A program made the position numbers and the translations under genes. Positions 8,588 through 17,203 of a stretch of DNA of 64,000 nt are shown piece by piece. The notes under the pieces are model-generated. The model had not been told where the DNA came from and searched no databases. It saw nothing but the letters and a program-made list of their open reading frames with translations. Numbering within the stretch: the first letter of the stretch is position 1; every line of letters begins with the position of its first letter. The stretch comes from Colwellia sp. Arc7-635 (GTDB lineage: Bacteria > Pseudomonadota > Gammaproteobacteria > Enterobacterales > Alteromonadaceae): the NCBI RefSeq assembly GCF_003971255.1, contig NZ_CP034660.1, positions 186,001 to 250,000 on the forward strand, given 5' to 3'.

Positions 8588-9417
8588 GATGGCTCTCCCG
8601 ATGATAAGGTTTTATTTTGCGGGCTTAACTTGGTGGTGCTATCAGCATCAGAATTTTTTTTTCGTGGTTTAAATTTTTGTTTAGTTATTGGCTTTATTAC
8701 TTTGAAATAGGTCAGCACTAAACCGCTGAAAGCGGCAAAAACGGCAAGTAAGGCAACAATAAATAATAACCAATTGCTAGCATCTGCATCGTCACCATAG
8801 TCCATAATATGGAGACGGAACATCCAATCAAATAAACGCCAAAACTCGTGACGTTTAGTCACTACTTCGCCACTACTTGCCGAAATATATAAAGCAGGAG
8901 CGCCAAAGTTATCGAAATTAATACGCCAGGCCGGTAAATGACGAGTACTTAATTCAAAAGGGGGATTGGTGGTAATGAGTTCACTATCAATGACTTTGCC
9001 ATCACCAGAATAATAAAATTTTGCTACAGCTAGGGCTTGCTCCTGAGCTAAAGGCGACAGTAATTTACCGTTACTGGCATCAACCATCATTTGCTTTTCA
9101 GCAACGCTAAAGCGATAGACTTCACGATTAAGTAACAGTCCAACACTTACGTTTTTTGCCGCAGGGTATTGTTGAAATAGTGTTTGTGAAGAATAAGTTA
9201 AATGCGCTGCTTTTATTTTACTTTGGTGATTGATAATAAGGCTATCACCGTGAATATAGTCAATATCAAAAAAGACCATATAAGCACCGGTGACAGACCA
9301 AATAACAAATTGTGAACCAATAAGTAACATCAGCCATTTATGTAACTTATGGCTGATGTTAAACAGTTTTAGTGGTTTTCTTCTGCTTTTTCTTGCGTTA
9401 ATTGCGTCGTTCTCCAC
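8584..9417 (-). CDS. PepSY domain membrane protein (first of a pair)
   Basis: A 277-residue protein with the same plan as the next gene: N-terminal helix (about 27-50), PepSY-like periplasmic part, conserved LHIMDYGDDAD, a C-terminal helix (about 215-240) and a Lys/Ser-rich cytoplasmic tail. The only early start in frame is GTG at 9417. This makes the gene overlap the end of the CusA-like gene by 49 bases without an evident ribosome binding site, so the exact start is uncertain. The two genes look like an old tandem duplication inside the copper efflux operon. Confidence 0.7.
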   Translation of the reverse strand: MENDAINARKSRRKPLKLFNISHKLHKWLMLLIGSQFVIWSVTGAYMVFFDIDYIHGDSLIINHQSKIKAAHLTYSSQTLFQQYPAAKNVSVGLLLNREVYRFSVAEKQMMVDASNGKLLSPLAQEQALAVAKFYYSGDGKVIDSELITTNPPFELSTRHLPAWRINFDNFGAPALYISASSGEVVTKRHEFWRLFDWMFRLHIMDYGDDADASNWLLFIVALLAVFAAFSGLVLTYFKVIKPITKQKFKPRKKNSDADSTTKLSPQNKTLSSGEPS

Positions 9418-12400
9418 AATAAATATACTGCTGGTAGCACGAGTAGTGTTAATACTATTGCGCTGACCATACCGCCTACCATAGGCGCAGCTATACGACT
9501 CATAACTTCTGAGCCAGTACCGTCGCCATATAGTATCGGCAAAAGTCCAATAATAACAGTGGCAACTGTCATCATGACCGGACGAACGCGCATGCCAGCG
9601 CCTTGTATGATTGCTGCAACTAATGCGTTAATTGTGAAAGGTTTATTATCATTTTTGTGCTGCTCGATAGCTTCATTATAAGCCTGATTTAGATACACTA
9701 ACATGATGACACCAATTTCAACGGCGACACCTGCTAAGGCAATAAAACCAACCCCAACGGCAACCGAAAAATTAAAGCCTTCAAGGTACATTAGCCAAAT
9801 ACCGCCGATCATGGCTAATGGTAAAGTGGCAATAATAATGGCAACTTCAGCAATATTGCGAAAGTTGAGGTACAACAAGATAATAATAATCGCTAAGGTT
9901 AGCGGTAGAACATAAGTGAGTTTTGCTTTTGCTCGCTCCATATATTCATACTGGCCTGCCCAAGTGATCGAGTAACCTGTTGGTACAACAAGCTCTTGTG
10001 CTAGGCGTTCTTTTGCACGTTCAACATAGGTACCAACATCTACATTTTCAATATCTATGAGGCTCCAACCATTAATGCGGGCATTTTCACTTTTGATGCT
10101 TGGCGGACCGTCTTCAACATAAACATCAGCAACATCGGCTAAGGCGATACGTTGTCCAGCGGGCGTGACTATGGGCAGTAATTTTAATTGCTCAGGTGAA
10201 TCACGATAATCTTGTGGATAACGTAAATTGACCGGATAACGCTCTAAGCCTTCAACCGTTTGGGTCACATTCATACCACCGATAGCGGTTGCAACAACTT
10301 GTTGAACATCGGCAATATTTAAGCCATAACGTGCTGCTCTATTACGATTAATATCGACTTTAATGTAGCGTCCACCAGCGACTCGTTCGGAGTATACTGA
10401 TGCGGTTCCTGGCACATCTTTCAGTATTTTTTCAATATCTAAGCCTATTTTCTGGATAACTTTTAAGTCAGTTCCTGCTATTTTAATGCCCACAGGTGTC
10501 TTAATGCCTGTGGCTAGCATATCAATACGCGTTTTAATCGGCATGACCCAAGTATTCGTTAGTCCAGGAAAATTCACCACAGCATCCAATTCTTTACGTA
10601 TGCTTTCCTTGGTGACGCCTGCTCGCCATTGCGCTTCGGGTTTAAATTGAATGAAGGTTTCTATCATCGTTAGTGGCGCTGGATCCGTTGCGGTTTCTGC
10701 TCGTCCCACTTTACCAAAGACAGTTTTTACTTCTGGAATAGTGCGAATTAATTTATCAGTTTGTTGCAATATTTCACGGGCCTTACCAATTGATACGCCA
10801 GGATAAGTGCTTGGCATATACATTAAGTCGCCTTCATCGAGTGGTGGAATAAACTCACTACCGATTTTATCGAGTGGCCAAAAGCCAATCAAAGTGATAC
10901 AAAAGGCGACCAGTAAAGTACTTTTTGGAAAGCGTAGTACCGTTTTTAGCAGTGGCATGTAAGCGGCAATTAATGCTCGATTGACTGGGTTTTTGCGCTC
11001 TGAAATAACCTTGCCACGAATAAAATAGCCCATTAACACAGGTATTAAAGTGATCGCCAATCCTGCTGATGCCGCCATTGCATAAGTTTTGGTGTAGGCT
11101 AGCGGCGAAAACATTTTTCCTTCTTGCGCCTCTAAAATAAATACCGGCATAAAACTTACGGTAATAATTAACAAACTAAAAAATAATGCAGGGCCGACTT
11201 CTGAGGCCGACTTAGCCACTATTTGCCAACGATTCTCATCGGTTAGCGGTGTTTTCTCCATATGTTTATGCATATTTTCTATCATGACTATCGCGCCATC
11301 GGTCATGGCACCGATGGCAATAGCTATCCCTCCAAGTGACATGATGTTGGCGTTTATGCCTTGAAAATACATGATAATAAAAGAAACTAAAATACCAACG
11401 GGCAAGCTAATAACTGCGACAATGGAAGAGCGAACATGAAATAGGAACACCACGCAAACAATGGCTACTACGGCTAGTTCTTCAAGGAGCTTTGACCATA
11501 AATTGTCAACGGCTCGTTCGATTAAACCAGAGCGGTCATAGACTGTGACCACTTCAACGCCATCGGGCAAGCCTTGCTGTAAATCTTTTAGTTTTGCTTT
11601 CACACCGGCAATAGTTTCTTGTGCATTAGCGCCGAAACGCATAACAACAATACCGCCTACCGTTTCACCTTCACCGTTAAGTTCGGCAATACCGCGGCGC
11701 ATTTGTGGCCCTAAACTAATATCAGCGACATCTTTTAACTGCAATGGCACGCCTTTAACATTCATCCCGAGCGGAATAGCAGAGAGATCGTCAATATTTT
11801 TAATGTAACCGGATGCCGTGACCATATATTCTGCTTCGGCCATTTCCACCACCGAGGCTCCAACTTCTTGGTTACCTTGCTTTATCGCTGTTTGAATTAA
11901 GCTTAATGGAATACCATAAGCTCTTAATTTATCGGGATTAACTGATATTTGATATTGTTTGACCATGCCGCCAATTGCCGCGACTTCTGAAACACCTGAG
12001 ACGGTTTGTAATTCAAATTTTAAAAACCAATCTTGCAGCGAGCGTAATTGGCTAATGTCATGCTGACCGGTTCTATCAACTAAGGCATAAAGATAAACCC
12101 AACCGACGCCTGTTGCATCAGGCCCTAGCTGAGGTTTGGCATTACTTGGTAGATTTGGCGCAACTTGTGACAAATATTCCAGCACGCGACTACGCGCCCA
12201 ATATAGGTCAGTTTTATCATCAAAAATGACATAAACATAAGAATCACCGAAAAATGAATATCCTCTAACGGTTCTAGCACCAGGAACAGATAACATGGCC
12301 GTCGTTAATGGGTAAGTGACTTGATCTTCAACCACTTGTGGCGCTTGTCCAGGATAGCTGGTTTTGATAATTACTTGCACATCAGACAAGTCTGGAATGG

Positions 12401-12512
12401 CATCAATCGGGGTGTTTTTAAAAGCAAAAATACCTGCGCCGACAATGACTAATGTCAGCAGTAAGACAAAAAATCGATTGAATACCGACCAATGAATAAT
12501 ACGTTCTATCAT
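9369..12512 (-). CDS. cusA: CusA-like copper/silver efflux RND pump
   Basis: At 1047 residues it matches the usual CusA length. It has the RND plan of two sets of six membrane helices and two large periplasmic loops (about 35-340 and 560-870). The heavy-metal subfamily signature AMTDGAIVMIEN carries the proton-relay Asp. By hand comparison with E. coli CusA the three porter methionines are kept, in LMYMPS, LTMIETFIQ and RIDMLATG. This supports Cu(I)/Ag(I) rather than Zn/Co. It lies 21 bases after cusB in one operon and forms the inner-membrane part of the tripartite pump. Confidence 0.92.
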   Translation of the reverse strand: MIERIIHWSVFNRFFVLLLTLVIVGAGIFAFKNTPIDAIPDLSDVQVIIKTSYPGQAPQVVEDQVTYPLTTAMLSVPGARTVRGYSFFGDSYVYVIFDDKTDLYWARSRVLEYLSQVAPNLPSNAKPQLGPDATGVGWVYLYALVDRTGQHDISQLRSLQDWFLKFELQTVSGVSEVAAIGGMVKQYQISVNPDKLRAYGIPLSLIQTAIKQGNQEVGASVVEMAEAEYMVTASGYIKNIDDLSAIPLGMNVKGVPLQLKDVADISLGPQMRRGIAELNGEGETVGGIVVMRFGANAQETIAGVKAKLKDLQQGLPDGVEVVTVYDRSGLIERAVDNLWSKLLEELAVVAIVCVVFLFHVRSSIVAVISLPVGILVSFIIMYFQGINANIMSLGGIAIAIGAMTDGAIVMIENMHKHMEKTPLTDENRWQIVAKSASEVGPALFFSLLIITVSFMPVFILEAQEGKMFSPLAYTKTYAMAASAGLAITLIPVLMGYFIRGKVISERKNPVNRALIAAYMPLLKTVLRFPKSTLLVAFCITLIGFWPLDKIGSEFIPPLDEGDLMYMPSTYPGVSIGKAREILQQTDKLIRTIPEVKTVFGKVGRAETATDPAPLTMIETFIQFKPEAQWRAGVTKESIRKELDAVVNFPGLTNTWVMPIKTRIDMLATGIKTPVGIKIAGTDLKVIQKIGLDIEKILKDVPGTASVYSERVAGGRYIKVDINRNRAARYGLNIADVQQVVATAIGGMNVTQTVEGLERYPVNLRYPQDYRDSPEQLKLLPIVTPAGQRIALADVADVYVEDGPPSIKSENARINGWSLIDIENVDVGTYVERAKERLAQELVVPTGYSITWAGQYEYMERAKAKLTYVLPLTLAIIIILLYLNFRNIAEVAIIIATLPLAMIGGIWLMYLEGFNFSVAVGVGFIALAGVAVEIGVIMLVYLNQAYNEAIEQHKNDNKPFTINALVAAIIQGAGMRVRPVMMTVATVIIGLLPILYGDGTGSEVMSRIAAPMVGGMVSAIVLTLLVLPAVYLLWRTTQLTQEKAEENH

Positions 12513-12533
12513 AATAAATTCCTTGGGCGCGGG

Positions 12534-14048
12534 TTAATGCATTTCACTGGCATTAGGATGAATAGTAATAACAGTGAACTCACCATTTTCGATAGCAAAA
12601 GTGAAGTTTATCTCCATGCCTTCACTAAACTGAGACAGCGTAATATTGCTGGCAACATAAAAGTCTAAAGTGGCAGCAGGGCGTTGCCATTTTTCGATTG
12701 GTCCACGGCTGATATTGACTATGCGATTGCTGACATCAATGCTGTTAATTGTGCCGCTGACTTGCGCATGAGCAACCGGTTGTGCAACATTTTCCATATC
12801 CATATCCATATCCATATCCATATCCATAGCAGACATGCGCTTGAAATCGGAAGTTTTGCTAGATTCAGAATCTAATAAAAACTGTGCAGAGGTAACGATA
12901 GTATCGTCTGAAGATAAACCAGATAAAATTTCAATTTTTTTGCCGTCACTGCGACCAACATCAACAGCGATAGATTTAAATTGTCCTTCGCCCAAGGCCA
13001 ACACAACCCGGTCTTGTGTACCGGTTCTGATCAACGCTTCTTTAGCTATCACGATGGTATTTTCTGTTGGTTTGCCATGAATAATCACTTGCGTAAACAT
13101 ATTAGGTTTGAGGGCTAAATTTTTGTTGTCGAAGCGCAAACGAACTTTCATTGTGCGAGTTTGGCTATCAAGTGTTGGATAAATATAATCAACAGTACCT
13201 TGCCAATCTTTGCCCGGTACAAAATCTAAGGTCATTGATACTTGGTCATTTAAGAAGACAAAACCTGCTTGGCGTTCTAATACTTCAGCCTCGACCCAAA
13301 CCTCGGTTAAATCTCCAATTGAAAATAGCATAGTGCCAGGTTGTACATAAAAACCTTCTCGTATTGATAAGTTTTCAACTACACCCGATTGCGGGGCGTA
13401 AAAAGTTACCTGTTGCTGCACTTTATGGCTTTCTTGTAATGCCGTAATCGCACTATTAGGAATATTTAATGCTAACAGTCGATTTTTTGCGGCTTTGATC
13501 AAACGGGTGTTTTTCCGGTTTAGCGCCAGAACAAACTCTTCTTGTGCGTTAACCAATTCAGGAGAATATAAAGAATAAATCGCTTGGCCTTTTTCGACAG
13601 TATCGCCCACTGAATTAATATTAAGTTTTTCTACCCAACCACTAACGCGTGGGTGTATATGTACCAGTCTGTCTTGATTGTAGTTTACGTAGCCCACTGT
13701 TTTTATTTCTGTTTCAAGTGGTGCTAATTGTACCTTCTCGGTACGCACACCAATGTTATTAACAACACTAGGGTTGATTTTAACAGTGCCAGGGCCTTCT
13801 CCTGCAGTGTTTTCGTTTTCATATACCGGTACTAAATCCATGCCCATAGGTGATAAGCCAGGTTTGTCACGACGAAAGTTAGCGTCCATCGGGGCAACCC
13901 AGTACTTTGGTTGTTTAGTTTCATTTGTTGCCACCATCGTTTTGTCATGATCAGCACTGAAAAAATGTAAAGTGAGCCAACCGCCAATGAGTAAACTGCT
14001 TAAGCTAAGCGTGATACCTTGAATAAGCGAGATATTATTTTTTTTCAT
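12534..14048 (-). CDS. cusB: CusB-like adaptor with N-terminal metal-binding motif and degenerate C-terminal CusF-like domain
   Basis: A 504-residue adaptor with an N-terminal anchor (about 11-28). A heavy-metal-binding domain (about 49-77) contains YWVAPMDANF and PGLSPMGMDLVPV. The adaptor core spans about 80-395 (lipoyl/barrel-sandwich parts such as VQPGTMLFSIGDLTEVW). A Met-Asp run (about 407-418) and a CusF-like domain (about 430-500: GTINSIDVSNRIVNIS) follow. In my hand alignment to E. coli CusF, ligands H36, W44, M47 and M49 fall on Arg, Arg, Ala and Leu, so this domain may no longer bind copper. The Met-Asp run is coded by a hexanucleotide repeat. Confidence 0.88.
   Translation of the reverse strand: MKKNNISLIQGITLSLSSLLIGGWLTLHFFSADHDKTMVATNETKQPKYWVAPMDANFRRDKPGLSPMGMDLVPVYENENTAGEGPGTVKINPSVVNNIGVRTEKVQLAPLETEIKTVGYVNYNQDRLVHIHPRVSGWVEKLNINSVGDTVEKGQAIYSLYSPELVNAQEEFVLALNRKNTRLIKAAKNRLLALNIPNSAITALQESHKVQQQVTFYAPQSGVVENLSIREGFYVQPGTMLFSIGDLTEVWVEAEVLERQAGFVFLNDQVSMTLDFVPGKDWQGTVDYIYPTLDSQTRTMKVRLRFDNKNLALKPNMFTQVIIHGKPTENTIVIAKEALIRTGTQDRVVLALGEGQFKSIAVDVGRSDGKKIEILSGLSSDDTIVTSAQFLLDSESSKTSDFKRMSAMDMDMDMDMDMENVAQPVAHAQVSGTINSIDVSNRIVNISRGPIEKWQRPAATLDFYVASNITLSQFSEGMEINFTFAIENGEFTVITIHPNASEMH
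12794..12828 (-). repeat. in-frame hexanucleotide tandem repeat in cusB
   Basis: CCATAT is repeated 5.8 times without a mismatch. Read on the coding strand it gives alternating Met and Asp codons (ATG GAT). The unit is two codons, so gain or loss of copies changes the length of a Met-Asp run without a frameshift. It sits in the linker between the adaptor core and the CusF-like domain. Confidence 0.9.
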
Positions 14049-14052
14049 GATG

Positions 14053-15492
14053 CTATTCCTGTCTCAGCTGAGCTGATTTTATTTGGCGGTTTGAAAGAGG
14101 TGGCTGTGCTTGGCTAAATACATAATTAAGTGCGAGGTGAAGCTTTTGCTGCTCAACAGTAATGGCGATAAAATCGGTGGCAGCATTGAGTTCATCGATA
14201 CGGGCACGAACAATATCGCCAAAGTCACCGGTGTCATTGGTATAAGCATTCAGTGCAATGTCGGCTTGTTGATGAAACTGAGGTAGCAACTTGTCTTGAT
14301 AGAGTGCTTTGCGTTTAATAAGTTGTAATAAACGTCCTTTAGTCGCTGAAAAAGAACCCAGTAATTGGCGTAAACGCAGCTGCTTTTCGGTTTTAACCGC
14401 TTCGGTTTTCGATACCGCTGCCTTGAGCTCTTGATCTTGTTTATTCTCAGTGAACAGCGGTACATCAAAGGTAATGCCAAGCGAGAATAAGTCGGCACGA
14501 CTATTATTAAAGGCATCGTCACCGCGATAACCATAACTAGCGCTAACTCCCCACTCAGGCTGATACTTTTGTTTTGCGAGTGCTTTATCAAACGCCGTGG
14601 CTTTGATTTTATTATCCAGTGCGATCACCGAAGGGTGTTCAGAGAAGTAACCTAATAGCACAGTGTTAGCATCATGCGCAGGAGCCATAATTAATGCTTT
14701 TTTTTGTAACTCTATTTCAGGTAGTTTCGATGAAAGTTTAATGTTTTGACGATTGAATTCACTTGCATTGGTTGAAGTTAGCCATTGATCTAACTGGCCA
14801 AGATAGCTATTTTTTAACTGATTAAACTGGACGAGTTTATCGTCAATACGGCTGAGTTCTAGCTCTGCTCGAACAATATCTTGTTGTTGCGCTTGTCCAA
14901 TTGTTGAAGAATAACGTGCTTCGGCGACATCAATTAACTGGGTAAATAAACTTTTATTCTGTTCAATTAGAGCGATGCTTTGCTGCATTTGATAAGCGTT
15001 AAGCCACAGTGTTCCTACCGTTACCGCGACCTGTGCTTGACGGTCTTGGCGTAGATACGGATATTGCATGCTTTGGGTTTTTAATTGTTGATTCATGAGC
15101 GCTAAGGTATCGCCACGAGGAAACAACTGGCTAACACCTACTTGAAATTGCGTCATGGGCTCTTGCGAAAAACTGAAACTATCAGCAGCAATATTGGCAA
15201 TGCCGATTGATACTTTAGGATCAGGTAAAGTATTGGCAGCAATACTCAGTGCTTCCAATGCTTGTTGTTGATGAATATTACCGGTTAACCATGGATCTAG
15301 TGTTTGTGCCTGCTTTACTGCTTGCTCAAGGCTTAAGGGTTTAAGCTTGATTTTTGGGCTATTGGCATGAACACCAGAGCTAAATATTAATGGTACGGTC
15401 ATTAAAAGTAGTCGAGATGAAACCATAACTAGCCGAGTTAATTTATCGGTAGCCGTATATTTACACTGTAAGTAGTGAGGTAATGCTCGCAT
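14053..15492 (-). CDS. cusC: TolC-family outer-membrane factor of the copper efflux system
   Basis: A 479-residue outer-membrane efflux protein. It has a signal sequence within the first 45 residues (helix around SSRLLLMTVPLIF, cleavage after VHA), then LSLEQAVKQAQTLDPWL and the long heptad-rich helices of the family. The start at 15492 has AAGAG eight bases upstream; the ATG at 15426 would give a more usual signal peptide but has a poorer site. It lies four bases before cusB. CusA, CusB and this protein would form the trans-envelope channel. No lipobox Cys is visible, unlike E. coli CusC. Confidence 0.85.
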   Translation of the reverse strand: MRALPHYLQCKYTATDKLTRLVMVSSRLLLMTVPLIFSSGVHANSPKIKLKPLSLEQAVKQAQTLDPWLTGNIHQQQALEALSIAANTLPDPKVSIGIANIAADSFSFSQEPMTQFQVGVSQLFPRGDTLALMNQQLKTQSMQYPYLRQDRQAQVAVTVGTLWLNAYQMQQSIALIEQNKSLFTQLIDVAEARYSSTIGQAQQQDIVRAELELSRIDDKLVQFNQLKNSYLGQLDQWLTSTNASEFNRQNIKLSSKLPEIELQKKALIMAPAHDANTVLLGYFSEHPSVIALDNKIKATAFDKALAKQKYQPEWGVSASYGYRGDDAFNNSRADLFSLGITFDVPLFTENKQDQELKAAVSKTEAVKTEKQLRLRQLLGSFSATKGRLLQLIKRKALYQDKLLPQFHQQADIALNAYTNDTGDFGDIVRARIDELNAATDFIAITVEQQKLHLALNYVFSQAQPPLSNRQIKSAQLRQE

Positions 15493-15587
15493 TGTGTCGC
15501 TCTTATCAAATTATCTATTTGAAGGTGCGTTTAATAACCTCTGAGCAGGTCAGATTTAGGTTATATAGTGAATAAACGCTGAGTATA

Positions 15588-16001
15588 TTATCGAAGTTCG
15601 TCTAAATTTAGACGCACTGATCCTAAAGAGTTAAATAATAGGAGGTTTGAAAAGGTAGGTAAGAAATTGTGTTTCGGGTAAAGCAATATTTGGGGGTTAC
15701 TGTTAGTACTGAGATAGATAGCGTTGAGTGTTGTATAGCTATTAGTGAAAGAATTAGCATGGCATCCGGTGATGGCACAATCGCAGTTTTCCTGACAACA
15801 ATCTGCCATTGTATTTTCTGATGACATGTCACCCATCATCATACGCATATTGTGCTCTTGAGTTGTCATGTCATCTGACATTGACATGCTAGACATATTC
15901 ATCATATCGCAAGGCATAGTGACACTCGCTGATGATTGGCCAATCAGGCTCAGCATCAACATAATAACAACAATGAATTTTTGAGAAAAATATGTTTTCA
16001 C
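15588..16001 (-). CDS. small exported Met/Cys-rich putative copper-binding protein
   Basis: A 137-residue protein with a signal peptide (about 1-25, ending SSA). Residues 28-75 are extremely Met-rich (MPCDMMNMSSMSMSDDM and NMRMMMGDMS) and run into a Cys cluster (CCQENCDCAITGC). The rest has no recognisable motif. It is the first gene of the copper efflux operon, 95 bases before cusC. Met and Cys clusters of this type are usual Cu(I)/Ag(I) ligands, so a periplasmic copper scavenger or donor is likely. The start ATG is preceded by a short AT-rich leader. Confidence 0.75.
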   Translation of the reverse strand: MKTYFSQKFIVVIMLMLSLIGQSSASVTMPCDMMNMSSMSMSDDMTTQEHNMRMMMGDMSSENTMADCCQENCDCAITGCHANSFTNSYTTLNAIYLSTNSNPQILLYPKHNFLPTFSNLLLFNSLGSVRLNLDELR

Positions 16002-16248
16002 AATAATATCTAATCTACCAAAGGGTTAATTTAAGCGGTATGAATAAACTTAAATGAGCATAATTAATATAGCTGTAGCCTAATTGTCCGTTAGCTCCGT
16101 TAAAAACGCAAGGGCTTAAGCATTTGCCATCATGTTTGTACTGTTATCGATTAGGCTTTATTATCTTCTTTATAAAGCATCAGTTATTTATAAACGATGC
16201 TATCGATTAAGTTACCTGCGTTATCGACTAATTAAGGCTTGAATACCT

Positions 16249-16671
16249 ATGAACATTATGACCGAGCAACTGCCAATTTCTATTCAAGTAAGTGATAATT
16301 TAATTGTTGAAATAAGTCATATTGCAGCGATCAGTAATAAACTCGAAGCACAGCTAAACTTTCACACCATGACCGCTAATTGGTATGGTGATGAAGATAA
16401 TATGCTAGAAATTAACTTCTTCCTACTTTGTGTAAATGAACTTGAACATTACGAAAAATCTAGTGATAGCGACTTTAATAACGAATTTTTAGCGGATGAT
16501 GTCATGATAACTTTATCATTAGCTAAACTGGTAGATTGTTATGTCGCAATAACCGAGTCAGAGTTATTGTTATTGCAGAAAACGCCTAAATTACTATCGG
16601 GTTATTTAGGTAAAAAGCTGACTAAGGTACTTAATTTGATTGCTGAGCGTTACGATTTGGAAAAAATTTAA
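16249..16671 (+). CDS. hypothetical protein, acidic
   Basis: A 140-residue protein with no signal peptide or membrane segment. It is acidic, with an EYEKSSDSDFNNEF-type loop in the middle and a helical C-terminus (KKLTKVLNLIAERYDLEKI). I recognise no domain. The start could also be the ATG at 16258. It is divergent from the copper operon across a 247-base region in which I see no clear metalloregulator palindrome. A stable hairpin follows the stop and the small-RNA-like units begin 160 bases later. Confidence 0.6.
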   Translation: MNIMTEQLPISIQVSDNLIVEISHIAAISNKLEAQLNFHTMTANWYGDEDNMLEINFFLLCVNELEHYEKSSDSDFNNEFLADDVMITLSLAKLVDCYVAITESELLLLQKTPKLLSGYLGKKLTKVLNLIAERYDLEKI

Positions 16672-16675
16672 CATG

Positions 16676-16702
16676 GTTACCTTTATCATTATGATAGGTA
16701 AC
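16676..16702 (+). terminator. hairpin after the hypothetical gene
   Basis: GTTACCT (16676-16682) pairs with AGGTAAC (16696-16702), and the partly self-complementary loop (TTATCATTATGAT) extends the stem. The tail is A-rich with scattered T, so it is a weak intrinsic terminator at best and may instead protect the 3' end. Confidence 0.4.
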
Positions 16703-16834
16703 AAATAAATTTTATTGTCATCACTGTTCTACTTTTTAATCTGTCGATTATAGGTAAATAGGTAAAGTGAGTGCTCTGTTTTTGAACTCATAAAGTTTAT
16801 TTGATCTATTGTTGAATTATTTTTTAATAAAAGT

Positions 16835-16861
16835 GAACTAACGTCTACGAAGGCACTCATA
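16835..16861 (+). promoter_or_regulatory. ECF/RpoE-type promoter of small-RNA unit 1
   Basis: GAACTA at 16835-16840, exactly 16 bases, then TCATA at 16857-16861. The same geometry (GAACTW-N16-TCNNA) precedes two related units downstream. The AAC core at -35 with a TC.. -10 is the pattern of RpoE-like extracytoplasmic sigma factors. The sigma assignment is inference. Confidence 0.55.
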
Positions 16862-16866
16862 CTTAA

Positions 16867-16947
16867 TAAGAGACTCCCCTCGGTTTTATTTTTATTAGTG
16901 TTTTTATATTATTGTTATACGCTGCTCATTTGAGTGGCGTTTTTTTT
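16867..16947 (+). ncRNA. candidate small RNA, copy 1 of 3
   Basis: The unit would start about six bases after the -10 box. It carries the shared 5' block AAGAGACT-CCCCTCGGTT, then a T-rich middle (TTTTTATTAGTGTTTTTAT, nearly identical in copy 3), and ends in a terminator. The terminator stem is ACGC-TG-CTCA/TGAG-TG-GCGT followed by eight T (16919-16947). No open frame with a ribosome binding site is visible, and the next gene is convergent, so it is not a leader. Copy 1 lacks two bases (TC) within the C-rich block. Predicted length is about 80 nt. Confidence 0.6.
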
Positions 16948-17037
16948 GCTTGTGAGTTTATGATTTCAATAAATAGTCTTAGGATTTAGGTGATATTCAG
17001 CATAGGAAAACTATTTGATTATTTTTAAACGTATTTT

Positions 17038-17064
17038 GAACTTATCCCAAAAATAGTGTTCTGA
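17038..17064 (+). promoter_or_regulatory. ECF/RpoE-type promoter of small-RNA unit 2
   Basis: GAACTT at 17038-17043, 16 bases, then TCTGA at 17060-17064. Of the three copies this is closest to the known RpoE consensus (GAACTT and TCTGA). The match in spacing with copies 1 and 3 is exact. Confidence 0.6.
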
Positions 17065-17069
17065 CTTAA

Positions 17070-17140
17070 TAAGAGACTCTCCCCTCGGTTATTATTTTAT
17101 GTTTTGTAATACGCTCCTAATTATAAGGAGCGTTTTTTTT
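17070..17140 (+). ncRNA. candidate small RNA, copy 2 of 3
   Basis: The shared 5' block reads AAGAGACTCTCCCCTCGGTT. The middle is shorter than in copies 1 and 3. The terminator has a perfect eight-base stem ACGCTCCT (17111-17118) with AGGAGCGT (17126-17133), running into eight T. It lies about 200 bases after copy 1 in the same direction and is followed by the convergent gltS-like genes, so it must be a stand-alone transcript if it is expressed. Predicted length is about 70 nt. Confidence 0.6.
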
Positions 17141-17203
17141 GCCTGTTTTTTAAGTGCCAGATTTTTAAGTCGCTGCAATGGCGACTAATTAAAATAAAAG
17201 CCA

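Noticed and set aside
12794-12828. Short tandem repeat as a possible CRISPR-like or regulatory array
   Set aside because: The unit is six bases without spacers, and it is coding. It is a microsatellite.
14250-14591. A 113-codon frame inside the cusC gene
   Set aside because: It is a same-strand, other-frame shadow of a well supported outer-membrane efflux gene.
16861-17140. The small-RNA-like units as riboswitch or leader attenuators
   Set aside because: Copies 1 and 2 are followed by convergent genes, so there is no downstream gene for them to control in cis. Copy 3 ends almost 300 bases before ahpC.
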